Assembly (NCBI GenBank): GCA_045430345.1 | Contig: JAILXT010000002.1 | Location: 310,001 to 374,000 of the forward strand | DNA: 64,000 nucleotides | Reading direction: 5' to 3' | From: Agarilytica sp045430345 | GTDB lineage: Bacteria > Pseudomonadota > Gammaproteobacteria > Pseudomonadales > Cellvibrionaceae | Shown: positions 52,714-61,794 of the stretch, piece after piece | Position numbering within the stretch: the first letter of the stretch is position 1 | Layout of the letters: every line of letters starts with the position of its first letter | The notes under the pieces: generated by a model | Seen by the model: only the letters and a program-made list of their open reading frames with translations | Told to the model about the DNA's origin: nothing | Databases searched by the model: none | Program-made: the position numbers and the translations under genes

Positions 52714-53823
52714 ATGTTGATGAAAGAGGGGCTGGCGGCGCCAGCGATCGAGCGGATTGCCCGTGCACTGGCGTTAGTCTTGGATGATTTTGATGTCTCA
52801 GGGTTTCGGCGCGATGCCTTGGCGGGCATTGAATGCTTGGAGCTTAAAGCGCGTGTTGACCATGTTATACGGGTCTTAAATGATTACCTTCCCAGTAAGT
52901 TTTCCGAAGCCGCAGATGTGCTTATTAAGTTGCCAGCCGTCTGGGACGGTGGTGATCCTGATGACCCTTTGAGAGGCTTCGCGATCTGGCCGTTGACGGA
53001 TTATGTCGCCGTGTACGGGTTGAGTGCGCCCAAAAAAGCATTAAAAGTGATGGAGGCACTGACCCCCTTTTTCAGTGCGGAGTTTGCGATCCGGCCCTTT
53101 ATCGAAAAGCATCCCGAGTTGGTGATGACTCACTTGCAGAAATGGGTGGGCCATAAAAATGACCATGTGCGTCGCTTGGTGTCCGAGGGGACTCGGCCGC
53201 GCTTACCATGGGGGATAAGGCTTGGGGGTTTTGTGGATGACCCGAGCCCATCCCTGCCTCTGTTGGATCGGTTGCGCCTGGATGAGAGTCAGTACGTTCA
53301 GCGTTCTGTGGCCAATCATCTCAATGATATTGCCAAAGATCACCCTGAGCTCGTGGTGGAGATGTGTGAGCGCTGGCAAAAAGAGGATCAGGGTAAGAGC
53401 GACTGGGTGATTTCTCACGGAACGCGGACTTTGGTAAAAGCGGGGCATCCCAGGGTGTTTGCGCTGCTTGGTTATAGCAAGTCGCCAGCGATTGATGTCG
53501 AAAAGATTACCCTGGACGCAAAAAAGGTGTCGTTGGGGGATTCACTTACTTTTTCTGTAGGGTTGAAGAGCAGAAAAAACCGCCAAAAGTGCGTGGTTGA
53601 TTATGTGGTCTATTACCAAAAAGCCAACGGACAGCTGGCGCCTAAAGTGTTTAAACTAAAAAATGTAAGTCTAAATCGCGATGAGCAACTCATCTTAGAA
53701 AAAGCCATATCGTTTAAAAAGATTAGCACGCGAAAATTCCATCTTGGCCTGCATGCGCTGGCCATTCAGATCAATGGTGTTGAGAAAGCAAGAGTCGCGT
53801 TTGAATTGCTTGCTAAGGGCTGA
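52714..53823 (+). CDS. alkC: DNA alkylation repair protein, AlkC type
   Basis: 369 residues from ATG 52714, six bases after GGGGGAA; a GTG at 52708 is an alternative. HEAT-like repeats fill the first about 265 residues, with the AlkC/AlkD landmarks LTDYVAVYG, NDHVRRLVSEGTRPRLPW and WVISHGTRTLVKAGHPRVFALLGY. The C-terminal about 100 residues form an Ig-like beta-domain (DSLTFSVGLKSRKNRQKCVVDYVVYY), which AlkC-alpha proteins are known to carry. These glycosylases remove N3-alkylated bases such as 3-methylcytosine and 3-methyladenine. The gene is convergent with the next one, 6 bp apart. Confidence 0.88.
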   Translation: MLMKEGLAAPAIERIARALALVLDDFDVSGFRRDALAGIECLELKARVDHVIRVLNDYLPSKFSEAADVLIKLPAVWDGGDPDDPLRGFAIWPLTDYVAVYGLSAPKKALKVMEALTPFFSAEFAIRPFIEKHPELVMTHLQKWVGHKNDHVRRLVSEGTRPRLPWGIRLGGFVDDPSPSLPLLDRLRLDESQYVQRSVANHLNDIAKDHPELVVEMCERWQKEDQGKSDWVISHGTRTLVKAGHPRVFALLGYSKSPAIDVEKITLDAKKVSLGDSLTFSVGLKSRKNRQKCVVDYVVYYQKANGQLAPKVFKLKNVSLNRDEQLILEKAISFKKISTRKFHLGLHALAIQINGVEKARVAFELLAKG

Positions 53824-53829
53824 TGTTAC

Positions 53830-54300
53830 TTATCGGATGGTTTCTTCTGCTTTCATAATGACGAAAGGCGAACTGGATTTCTGCGTTTTTGTTGTCACCG
53901 CTTCGCCCACTTGTACAGCAAAACCAAATACGCGGGTTGAGGTGAAGCCTTGTTCCGAGATCGTTGCGTGAAACATCACGTGATACTGCCCGGAATCGCC
54001 CGTGGTGATATCGAGCGCTAGTTCTGGCGCTTCGTTACTTAGGTCGAAGGCTGTGTCTTGGTTATCGCGTATGTTCAGGCCGTCATCGGGTTTTGTGGTG
54101 ATAGTCAGCTGCCCTTTGGAAGGCGTTTCAAATTTAACGGAAACGCGTTGCGTGCTGTTTGGATTGATTTGTACAAAGTTGGGCTCGAGCAGCCGAATGG
54201 GTGCGCCAGGCTTTTGATATTTGTGAGTGTGCTTTGTTTTCTCGGCAATCGCGGAGGAGCAAGCCAGCATGGCAAATAATATGATGGTGAGTACTTTCAT
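53830..54300 (-). CDS. Small periplasmic protein, partner of the metalloprotease-like lipoprotein
   Basis: 156 residues. The signal peptide ends near AIA-EK (residue 19). The mature part is beta-rich with a His/Lys cluster at the N-terminus (KTKHTHKYQKPGAP) and segments like VSVKFETPSKGQLTITTKPD and GQYHVMFHATISEQG, which suggest an Ig-like fold. I do not recognise the family. It starts four bases after the upstream lipoprotein gene ends, so the two are almost certainly co-expressed. A chaperone, inhibitor or cofactor role is only a guess. Confidence 0.75.
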   Translation of the reverse strand: MKVLTIILFAMLACSSAIAEKTKHTHKYQKPGAPIRLLEPNFVQINPNSTQRVSVKFETPSKGQLTITTKPDDGLNIRDNQDTAFDLSNEAPELALDITTGDSGQYHVMFHATISEQGFTSTRVFGFAVQVGEAVTTKTQKSSSPFVIMKAEETIR

Positions 54301-54304
54301 GGCC

Positions 54305-55927
54305 TTAGTTGTTCCTCGTATTAATACTTAAGTTGAAGCATGATAAAACGGATGTGGTGCCAGAAGAGACATTGTCTGCATCGAAAAATTCAACGACATA
54401 GCTGCCCGGGGCGAGTGAAACATCCTCTTCTTCTGAGTCGATGGTGCCGGAGATTAGCTGGGCGATAAGATCGCCGCTTTGATGTACGAGGATGTCAGGA
54501 TCACTATCCCCTGCTCCCGACGTTTTTTCTGCGCGCAGCGTATAAGTGTCGCTGTTATCGATGTGCAGCGTTGCGAAGCGTCTCACATCGAAACCGTTAT
54601 GTTTTTCATTAGTTGCGGAGCTACACAGGTTAAGCGTGTCGCCACCGACGATGAGTTCGTGGTAGATGGGTAGGGTGTAGCTGAGATCGCCATCGTTCGT
54701 TTCATTTGTGCCCAATGCGTCGTTGCCGTAAATCTCTTGTGCTTCAACCAGCGCTGTCAGTTCGGATTGCGCGTTGCTGCTGATGTTATCGCGTAAGGCG
54801 GCGGTAAAACTGTAGATGCTTGTTAAGGCGGCGCCTGTACGATAGTCGTTAGAGGTGAGCGCTTCGTATATGGGTGTGAAGCCAAGGCTCAGCGTATCAG
54901 CACCATCGTCGATGCCGTCATATATATCATAGACGATGAGGCCGGTGGAGTTTTCGCTGTACCAGCCGAAATTTTCAAAGTTGTTATTCTCCAGAGAAAT
55001 TCTGAAACCGTTATTTTGTTCTGAGCCAAGTGAGTCCTCATATATGCCTGAGCCCGAGGCAATTGCAGTGAAGGCATTGGCAAGGCCTTCGCTAAATGAG
55101 ACCCGCATATCTGTCTTAGATATTTGAGAGTGGCGTCCGCCGATGGTGTCGGAGCGAGAAATCGTGTCTTCTAGGTAGTGGGCAAATTCGTGCTGAATGA
55201 TGGAGCGGTCGAACTCATCAGTGTCGTTGTCAGCGTCGCCCAGAATGTGAATGTTTTCACCGTTGTAGCTGGATGTGCCAATATTACCTTGGCTTGCATT
55301 ACCGCTAACCGCTCTATTATTCGTGCTCCAGCGAAGCTCAACGGCGGGGAGTTGTATGGCTGAATCTGACTCAATGAGTAACTGAAGCGCTTGGTAAACC
55401 GAGTCGAGAATGGCAAACGGTGCGGCGACGCGGGCGTTGCCATATGCGTTGCCAGTCCAGCCAGAGCTCGCATGAAGGTCGCGGATCTGTTCGTTTGTGG
55501 TTGAACATACGAGGTCGCCTTGCATGGTGTAGAGTGCGTTACCTTCGGTGTTATCGGTGATGCGAATATCCCAAGCGGGCGAGCCGGTTTGTGTGAGTGC
55601 CGCCTTCACTTGTACGCGCAGTTCGGTGTTTGCGGGCGCCGTCAGTGAATAGGCGCCGGTTTCGTTTGTCGTTGTGGCACTAATTAAGTCTCCGTTGCGT
55701 CCCAATAGCTCTATTGTGGCGCCCCTTACGGCTCTGCGTTCAGCGCTATCGTAATGTAGAGCGCCGTTATCGCTATGTGGGATAAAGTCATAAGTGACTT
55801 CGCCGGAGAGGGTGATGTCGCCTAACCCGCCTTGTCCGCAATTCTTTCTGTCGTCGTCATGATGACATCCTGAGATGAGGAGAGCGCTAATTCCGGCTGT
55901 GAATAGGGCGGTTGTTTTGGCTGGCAT
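54305..55927 (-). CDS. Exported zinc-metallopeptidase-like lipoprotein
   Basis: 540 residues from ATG complementary to 55925-55927; the longer frame to 56092 is not signal-like. The lipobox LLISGC puts the lipid Cys at 21. A carboxypeptidase-regulatory-like beta domain covers about 38-110 (RGATIELLGRNGDLISATTTNETGAYSLTAP). A gluzincin-type HEFAH lies at 246-250, with a possible third ligand Glu280 in FSEGLANAF. The C-terminal about 100 residues resemble a pre-peptidase/jelly-roll domain (FATLHIDNSDTYTLRAEK, SLAPGSYVVEFFD). It is probably a surface or periplasmic protease, substrate unknown. The four-base gap to the next gene suggests an operon. Confidence 0.8.
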   Translation of the reverse strand: MPAKTTALFTAGISALLISGCHHDDDRKNCGQGGLGDITLSGEVTYDFIPHSDNGALHYDSAERRAVRGATIELLGRNGDLISATTTNETGAYSLTAPANTELRVQVKAALTQTGSPAWDIRITDNTEGNALYTMQGDLVCSTTNEQIRDLHASSGWTGNAYGNARVAAPFAILDSVYQALQLLIESDSAIQLPAVELRWSTNNRAVSGNASQGNIGTSSYNGENIHILGDADNDTDEFDRSIIQHEFAHYLEDTISRSDTIGGRHSQISKTDMRVSFSEGLANAFTAIASGSGIYEDSLGSEQNNGFRISLENNNFENFGWYSENSTGLIVYDIYDGIDDGADTLSLGFTPIYEALTSNDYRTGAALTSIYSFTAALRDNISSNAQSELTALVEAQEIYGNDALGTNETNDGDLSYTLPIYHELIVGGDTLNLCSSATNEKHNGFDVRRFATLHIDNSDTYTLRAEKTSGAGDSDPDILVHQSGDLIAQLISGTIDSEEEDVSLAPGSYVVEFFDADNVSSGTTSVLSCFNLSINTRNN

Positions 55928-56106
55928 TAAATGTCCTGTGCATGCGTGATTGGCAGAGTCTGGAGTGTAAGGTCTGTGTGCGCTTGAGGGTAGCGTCTGT
56001 CTCGCGAACTTGGCATAAACCGGGGATAAATATGCGGTGTTGAAGGAGGCGCTTATAAAAGTTGGGTGAAAATATGAATTGAGGGTCAACAAAGGACGCT
56101 TATTGC

Positions 56107-56135
56107 TTGATCATAGACGACAGACTCCCTATAAT
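56107..56135 (+). promoter_or_regulatory. Sigma70-type promoter of the atp operon
   Basis: TTGATC (56107-56112) and TATAAT (56130-56135) are separated by 17 bp, a near-consensus pair upstream of atpI. The transcript would have a leader of about 220 nt. That leader contains a small AGCG/CGCT hairpin in CGAGCGGCACCGCTG and the overlapping palindromes ATCAATTGAT and TTGATCAA near 56213-56225. Confidence 0.7.
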
Positions 56136-56362
56136 CCGCCTCGCCCAAATTGGCGGTTAGGAATCGCAGTAAGGTGGGCGTAATTGGGGCAAAGAAAGTT
56201 GGCGTCGCAACAATCAATTGATCAAGTCGGTTGATACGAGCGGCACCGCTGCGGAGTCGTCTAATTTCATAGCTCTTAGGGATGTTTCTGAAGTGCTGTT
56301 CTCATTCTCTTTTATGTAGGTGAGGCCATTACCCGAATATACGATTTAAGAGCGTTTTAATA

Positions 56363-56743
56363 GTGAAATCCCCGGTAAGATATAGTGCTGTAACTCAGTT
56401 GAGCGTAGTTCTGCTGATTACATCCGTTTTGCTTACCGAAGACGCAGTAACCGCATATTCCTATTGTTTAGGGGCGCTAGTGTATGTGCTGCCTAATCTC
56501 TACTTTGTTCATTACGCATTTCGCTTTGCCGGTACACAAAATGTACCTTTGATTGCTCGTTCGTTCAGTTGGGGAGAGTCTGGAAAAATCGCATTGGCGA
56601 GCCTAGGGTTCGTTTTGGTATATCGCTTAGTTGAGCCGATTAGCCATCCCAGTTTATTTGCGGGTTTTTTCAGTATGATCATATTTCAGTGGTTTATCGC
56701 CTATCGCATCGTAAGTGCGCGCGATAAATCAAATGCAGACTAA
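56363..56743 (+). CDS. atpI: ATP synthase protein I
   Basis: 126 residues, GTG start. Four membrane segments and the AtpI pattern (RYSAVTQLSVVLLITSVLL, YSYCLGALVYVLPNLYFVHYAFRF, FSMIIFQWFIAYRI). AtpI helps c-ring assembly and is not essential in E. coli. It is the first gene of the ATP synthase operon, 30 bp before atpB. Confidence 0.93.
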   Translation: MKSPVRYSAVTQLSVVLLITSVLLTEDAVTAYSYCLGALVYVLPNLYFVHYAFRFAGTQNVPLIARSFSWGESGKIALASLGFVLVYRLVEPISHPSLFAGFFSMIIFQWFIAYRIVSARDKSNAD

Positions 56744-56773
56744 TGCGAATTAGACACAGGTTTACTGATTCTT

Positions 56774-57706
56774 ATGGCAAGTGACAGCGGCGAAGCGTTA
56801 ACCACAATTGGTTATATCCAGCACCACCTTCAGAATATGACTTATGGCAAGTTACAAGAAGGCGCGGTAGCGTGTGATGGTTCAGTCATTGAGCAAGCAA
56901 AGTGGGCGTTGGCGCATTGTGGTAATGAAGCCAAGCAAATGGGCTTCATGGCGTTTCACTTAGACACGCTAGGTTGGGGTGTCGTACTTGGTTTGATCTT
57001 CTGTTTTGTTTTCGCTCGTGCAGCGAAGAAAGCGAACCACGAAGTGCCTAAGGGTCTTCAAAGTTTTATCGAATTGGTTGTTGAATTCATCGACAATCTT
57101 GTGTCAGAACTCTTTCATCATAAAAGCAAATTCGTAGCGCCATTGGCTTTAACGATTTTTTGTTGGGTCTTTATGATGAACTTAATGGATATTGTGCCTG
57201 TAGATTGGCTGCCGCATTTAGCGACAATCGTTACTGGCGATCCGCATTTCTACTTTAAAGTTGTGCCGACAACCGATCCCAATGCAACTTTGGGTATGTC
57301 ATTTACTGTGTTTGGTATGATGATCTTTTTCAGCTGTCGTGAAAAAGGTGTATGGGGCTTTATTAAAGAGCTTACGTGTCACCCGTTTTTTGCGCCAAAA
57401 AGTAAGTGGTATTTAAATCTTATTCTTATCCCAATCAATACTGTCCTTGAGACGATTGCATTGGTGTCTAAGCCCGTATCATTAGGTTTGCGATTATTCG
57501 GCAACCTTTACGCGGCAGAAGTGATCTTCATCTTGATAGCAATATTGTTCAGCGCTGGCTTAATGTTTGGTTTGATGGGCGGCGTGTTGCAATGGGTTTG
57601 GGCGGCGTTCCATGTATTGGTAATTCCGTTACAAGCGTTTATTTTCATGGTGTTGACGATTGTTTATATGGGAATGGCTTTTGATTCCCATGATGAGCAA
57701 CACTAA
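56774..57706 (+). CDS. atpB: ATP synthase Fo subunit a
   Basis: 310 residues, polytopic. The stator subunit that forms the proton half-channels. The essential Arg is in SKPVSLGLRLFGNLYAAEVIF, with membrane helices ending in VYMGMAFDSHDEQH. Slightly long N-terminal extension (about 60 residues before the first helix), common in related marine species. It is followed 50 bp later by atpE. Confidence 0.97.
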   Translation: MASDSGEALTTIGYIQHHLQNMTYGKLQEGAVACDGSVIEQAKWALAHCGNEAKQMGFMAFHLDTLGWGVVLGLIFCFVFARAAKKANHEVPKGLQSFIELVVEFIDNLVSELFHHKSKFVAPLALTIFCWVFMMNLMDIVPVDWLPHLATIVTGDPHFYFKVVPTTDPNATLGMSFTVFGMMIFFSCREKGVWGFIKELTCHPFFAPKSKWYLNLILIPINTVLETIALVSKPVSLGLRLFGNLYAAEVIFILIAILFSAGLMFGLMGGVLQWVWAAFHVLVIPLQAFIFMVLTIVYMGMAFDSHDEQH

Positions 57707-57756
57707 CTTTTTTATTTTCAATTTATTAATTACGACATCTCAATTAGGAGTAAATA

Positions 57757-57996
57757 ATGGAACAAGCAATTGTATTTTTGGCGGCAGCTCTTCTTATCGG
57801 TATCGCAGCACTTGGTACTGCATTAGGTTTTGGAGCTCTTGGTGGTAAATTACTTGAAGCATCTGCACGTCAGCCAGAGCAAGCGCCTGCACTACAGGGC
57901 AAAATGTTCCTAATGGCTGGTCTTTTGGATGCGGTTCCAATGATCGGTGTTGGTATCGGCATGTACTTGATCTTTGCTGTTGCACCTGGCCTTTAA
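57757..57996 (+). CDS. atpE: ATP synthase Fo subunit c
   Basis: 79-residue two-helix hairpin that builds the rotor ring. The proton-binding carboxylate is Asp58 in GLLDAVPMIGVG, and the polar loop is ARQPEQAP. There is no sodium-binding signature, so the enzyme should be proton driven. A strong AGGAG ribosome site, as expected for the highly expressed c subunit. Confidence 0.98.
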   Translation: MEQAIVFLAAALLIGIAALGTALGFGALGGKLLEASARQPEQAPALQGKMFLMAGLLDAVPMIGVGIGMYLIFAVAPGL

Positions 57997-58042
57997 GCAC
58001 CACTTAAACTCATTTGAAACTAGACCTTCGTGAGGTATTGGT

Positions 58043-58513
58043 GTGAATATTAATTTAACGCTTATCGGTCAATCATTGACCTTTTTAGTGTTTGTTTTCT
58101 TCTGTATGAAATTCGTATGGCCGGCGCTTCTTGGTGTTATGCAAGAGCGTGAGCAGCGTATCGCTCAAGGTTTAGAAAATGCAGACAAAGCAGATAAAGA
58201 CCTCGAGCTTGCCAAGCAACATGCGGTAGAGCAAATGAAAGAGGCGAAGGATCAAGCGGCGACAATTGTTGAGCAAGCGAATAAGCGAGCCAGCCAAATC
58301 GTTGAAGAAGCTAAAGAAGCTGCAACTGTTGAAGCGGACCGTGTAAAAGCGCAAGCAGAAGCAGAGGTAGAGCGACAAGTAAGCCAAGCCCGCGAAGAAT
58401 TGCGTGGCAAGGTGTCTACGCTTGCGCTTTCTGGTGCAGAAAAGATCCTTGGTTCTTCTATCGATGCTAGCGCGCATAACGCAATGCTCGAAAAACTTGC
58501 AGCGGAACTATAG
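58043..58513 (+). CDS. atpF: ATP synthase Fo subunit b
   Basis: 156 residues, GTG start behind GAGGT. One N-terminal membrane helix (LTLIGQSLTFLVFVFFCMKFVWP), then a long charged coiled coil that forms the peripheral stalk. Full length for the family. It is followed 11 bp later by atpH. Confidence 0.97.
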   Translation: MNINLTLIGQSLTFLVFVFFCMKFVWPALLGVMQEREQRIAQGLENADKADKDLELAKQHAVEQMKEAKDQAATIVEQANKRASQIVEEAKEAATVEADRVKAQAEAEVERQVSQAREELRGKVSTLALSGAEKILGSSIDASAHNAMLEKLAAEL

Positions 58514-58524
58514 GCGAGGGCCAC

Positions 58525-59061
58525 ATGGCAGAATTAATAACGCTAGCGCGCCCTTACGCTAAAGCAGCATTTGAATTTGCTCGCGACGACAAAGACTTGG
58601 CTGGGTGGCAGAACGCGCTATCCCAAGCCGCGGCGGTTTCAGCAGATCCTGCTGTTGAAGCGTTGCTGGATTCGCCAAGTCTGACTACCGCTGATAAAGG
58701 CAAAAAATTTAGCGAAATTTGTGGGGATTCACTTAACGAAAAGCAACGTAATTTCGTTAATGCGCTCTCTGAAAATAATCGTTTAGATTTGTTACCGCAA
58801 GTCAGTGAATTGTTTGAGCTTTATAAAGCCAATCAAGAAAAAACCGTCGACGTGGAAATTCAAACTGCCTTTGAAATCTCTGGTGAGCTTGAGCAAAAAC
58901 TTGCTTCAACGCTAAAAACTAAGCTCGATCGTGATGTTGAGCTTAGCACCGTGGTAGATAAATCACTGATTGGCGGCGCACTTATTCGCGCTGGCGATAC
59001 CGTGATTGATGGATCGGCCCGGGGTCGTTTGGCAAAGCTTTCCGAAGCAATGAACACGTAA
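58525..59061 (+). CDS. atpH: ATP synthase F1 subunit delta
   Basis: 178 residues. Links the peripheral stalk to the F1 head. Opening ELITLARPYAKAAFEFARDDKDLAGW and C-terminal VDKSLIGGALIRAGDTVIDGSARGRL are standard. GAGGG ribosome site. A 138 bp gap precedes atpA, longer than other gaps in the operon. Confidence 0.97.
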   Translation: MAELITLARPYAKAAFEFARDDKDLAGWQNALSQAAAVSADPAVEALLDSPSLTTADKGKKFSEICGDSLNEKQRNFVNALSENNRLDLLPQVSELFELYKANQEKTVDVEIQTAFEISGELEQKLASTLKTKLDRDVELSTVVDKSLIGGALIRAGDTVIDGSARGRLAKLSEAMNT

Positions 59062-59199
59062 CTTGCTTCGTAAGGTAAGACCAGCGACTCGTTCAGGTGC
59101 GTTTCTGGCTTAGCAAATAAAGCAATTTGAATGTGCTTTGGTTTTATACCAGGCACGCATTTGATCAGAACTCGAATTTAAAGTTTAAGGAATTACAGT

Positions 59200-60744
59200 A
59201 TGCAACAACTGAATCCTTCTGAAATAAGTGAAGTAATCAAGCAGCGGATCGACAGCTTGTCGATTTCCACTGAAGCACAAAACGAAGGTACGGTCGTCTC
59301 TGTGACGGACGGTATTATTCGTATCCACGGTCTTGCCGACGTAATGTACGGTGAGATGATTGAATTTGAAGGCGGCACTTACGGTATCGCTCTTAACCTT
59401 GAGCGTGACTCAGTGGGCGCGGTAATCCTTGGTGATTATCAAGGCGTTGCTGAAGGACAAACGTGTAAGTGTACTGGCCGTATCTTGGAAGTACCTGTTG
59501 GTCCAGAACTTCAAGGTCGCGTAGTTGATGCGTTGGGTAACCCTATTGATGGTAAAGGCCCGATCGAAACTAAAATGACTGACGCCCTTGAAAAGATTGC
59601 CCCAGGGGTAATTGCTCGTCAATCAGTTGATCAGCCTGTGCAAATTGGTTTGAAAGCGGTTGATACCATGGTGCCAATCGGCCGAGGTCAGCGTGAGTTG
59701 ATTATTGGTGACCGTCAGACAGGTAAAACAGCGGTTGCTGTTGATGCGATCATCAACCAAAAAGGTACAGGCATTAAGTGTATCTACGTTGCAGTTGGCC
59801 AGAAGGCATCTTCTGTTGCAGCGGTTGTACGCAAGCTTGAAGAGCACGGCGCAATGGATCACACCATTGTTGTTGCTGCAACGGCTTCTGATCCAGCATC
59901 TATGCAATTCTTGGCTCCGTTTGCGGGCTGTACCATGGGCGAGTATTTCCGCGACCGTGGTGAAGATGCACTAATTATTTATGATGATTTGACTAAACAA
60001 GCTTGGGCTTACCGTCAAATTTCATTGCTACTTCGTCGACCTCCTGGTCGTGAAGCTTACCCTGGTGATGTTTTCTACTTGCATTCACGTCTGTTAGAGC
60101 GTGCATCTCGTGTAAACGCGAACTACGTTGAGCAATTCACTAATGGTGAAGTAAAAGGCAAAACGGGTTCATTGACGGCATTGCCAATTATTGAAACACA
60201 AGCGGGTGACGTTTCTGCATTCGTTCCAACCAACGTAATTTCGATTACTGATGGTCAGATCTTTTTGGAGACTGACTTGTTCAACGCGGGTATTCGCCCA
60301 GCAATGAACGCCGGTATTTCTGTATCGCGTGTGGGTGGTTCTGCTCAGACTAAAGTGATCAAGAAATTATCTGGTGGTATTCGTACTGCACTTGCTCAAT
60401 ATCGTGAATTGGCGGCGTTCTCTCAGTTTGCGTCTGATCTTGATGAAGCGACAAAAGCTCAGCTAGACCACGGTGTTCGTGTTACTGAACTGATGAAGCA
60501 AAAGCAATACTCTCCGCAAAGCATCGCTGAAATGGCAGTTGTTGTTTACGCGGCAGATAATGGCTTCTTGAATGACGTTGACGTATCTAAGATTGGTGAT
60601 TTCGAAGACGCATTGCTTTCATTTATGAACAGCGTTAAGTCTGATTTGATGAACGACATCAACAGCACGGGTAACTACAACGACGATATCGCAAGCGGTA
60701 TCAAAGCTGCGCTAGAAGAGTTTAAATCTACGCAGACTTGGTAA
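59200..60744 (+). CDS. atpA: ATP synthase F1 subunit alpha
   Basis: 514 residues, full length. Non-catalytic nucleotide-binding subunit. Walker A GDRQTGKT, the signature PAMNAGISVSRVGGSAQ, and N-terminal MQQLNPSEISEVIKQRI. AAGGA ribosome site. It is followed by a 110 bp gap that holds a hairpin before atpG. Confidence 0.99.
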   Translation: MQQLNPSEISEVIKQRIDSLSISTEAQNEGTVVSVTDGIIRIHGLADVMYGEMIEFEGGTYGIALNLERDSVGAVILGDYQGVAEGQTCKCTGRILEVPVGPELQGRVVDALGNPIDGKGPIETKMTDALEKIAPGVIARQSVDQPVQIGLKAVDTMVPIGRGQRELIIGDRQTGKTAVAVDAIINQKGTGIKCIYVAVGQKASSVAAVVRKLEEHGAMDHTIVVAATASDPASMQFLAPFAGCTMGEYFRDRGEDALIIYDDLTKQAWAYRQISLLLRRPPGREAYPGDVFYLHSRLLERASRVNANYVEQFTNGEVKGKTGSLTALPIIETQAGDVSAFVPTNVISITDGQIFLETDLFNAGIRPAMNAGISVSRVGGSAQTKVIKKLSGGIRTALAQYRELAAFSQFASDLDEATKAQLDHGVRVTELMKQKQYSPQSIAEMAVVVYAADNGFLNDVDVSKIGDFEDALLSFMNSVKSDLMNDINSTGNYNDDIASGIKAALEEFKSTQTW

Positions 60745-60786
60745 CTTGCACTGGGTTTCGAATAAACCCTAGAGCATTGTTGGAGC

Positions 60787-60813
60787 GCCGAAAATTGCTT
60801 AGGCATTTTCGGC
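60787..60813 (+). other. Intra-operon hairpin between atpA and atpG
   Basis: GCCGAAAAT (60787-60795) pairs with ATTTTCGGC (60805-60813), with a 9-base loop that can pair further at its centre. There is no T run, so it is unlikely to be a full terminator. It may stabilise the 3' end of the upstream message or tune atpG levels. Confidence 0.6.
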
Positions 60814-60854
60814 ACATGCCACTTTCAAGTGGCTAACTCAAGCAGACAAGAGTT

Positions 60855-61718
60855 ATGGCTAGCGGAAAAGAAATACGTACCAAAATTGGTAGCATTAAAA
60901 ATACGCAAAAAATTACGAGCGCAATGGAAATGGTTGCTGCGAGTAAAATGCGTAAAGCCCAGGACCGCATGGAAACGGGTAAGCCTTACGCACAGCGCAT
61001 TCGTTCAGTTGTTGGGCACATTGCTGCAGGTAATCCCGAGTACAAGCATGTGTACTTGGAAGAGCGCGAAGTTAAACGAGTGGGTTATATCATCGTTTCT
61101 ACTGACCGTGGCTTATGTGGCGGTTTGAACGTCAATGCTTTTAAAGCAGCGATTACACACAGTAAAGCTTGGGCGGATAAAGACGTTGAAGTTGATCTTT
61201 GCATGGTTGGTGCAAAAGGCGCTTCTTTCTTCGGCAGCATGGGCGGCAACATTGTTGCAAGCGTTCGTGATATCGGTGAAGCACCGGTTTTAACTGACCT
61301 GATCGGTAGCGTTAAGGTGATGTTGGACGGTTTTGTCAGCGGCAAGGTCGATCATCTTTACCTTGTGAGTAACGAATTCGTTAATACGATGACGCAAACA
61401 CCAAGCGTTCAGCAGTTATTGCCACTTGAAGCCGATAGCGACGAGAAGTTGCAGAAGCATTCTTGGGATTATATCTACGAGCCAGATGCGCAGTCGCTGC
61501 TAGATGGTTTGATGATGCGATATATCGAGTCTCAGGTGTACCAAGCGGTTGTTGAAAATGGTGCATGTGAGCAAGCGGCTCGAATGATTGCGATGAAGAG
61601 TGCAACAGATAACGCGGGCGATTTAATTGGCGATCTTCAATTGGCGTACAACAAGGCGCGACAAGCGGCTATTACGCAAGAATTGTCAGAGATCGTAAGT
61701 GGTGCTGCAGCGGTATAA
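60855..61718 (+). CDS. atpG: ATP synthase F1 subunit gamma
   Basis: 287 residues. The rotating central shaft. Opening SGKEIRTKIGSIKNTQKITSAMEMVAASKMR and the C-terminal NAGDLIGDLQLAYNKARQAAITQE are standard. Normal length. It is followed 76 bp later by atpD. Confidence 0.99.
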   Translation: MASGKEIRTKIGSIKNTQKITSAMEMVAASKMRKAQDRMETGKPYAQRIRSVVGHIAAGNPEYKHVYLEEREVKRVGYIIVSTDRGLCGGLNVNAFKAAITHSKAWADKDVEVDLCMVGAKGASFFGSMGGNIVASVRDIGEAPVLTDLIGSVKVMLDGFVSGKVDHLYLVSNEFVNTMTQTPSVQQLLPLEADSDEKLQKHSWDYIYEPDAQSLLDGLMMRYIESQVYQAVVENGACEQAARMIAMKSATDNAGDLIGDLQLAYNKARQAAITQELSEIVSGAAAV

Positions 61719-61794
61719 CTGCATAGCAGCGGCTGTTAAGTCAGCATAAAGCAAATTTTGAATTTTTAAATATTGAGATTACGAGGAAGCGAAC

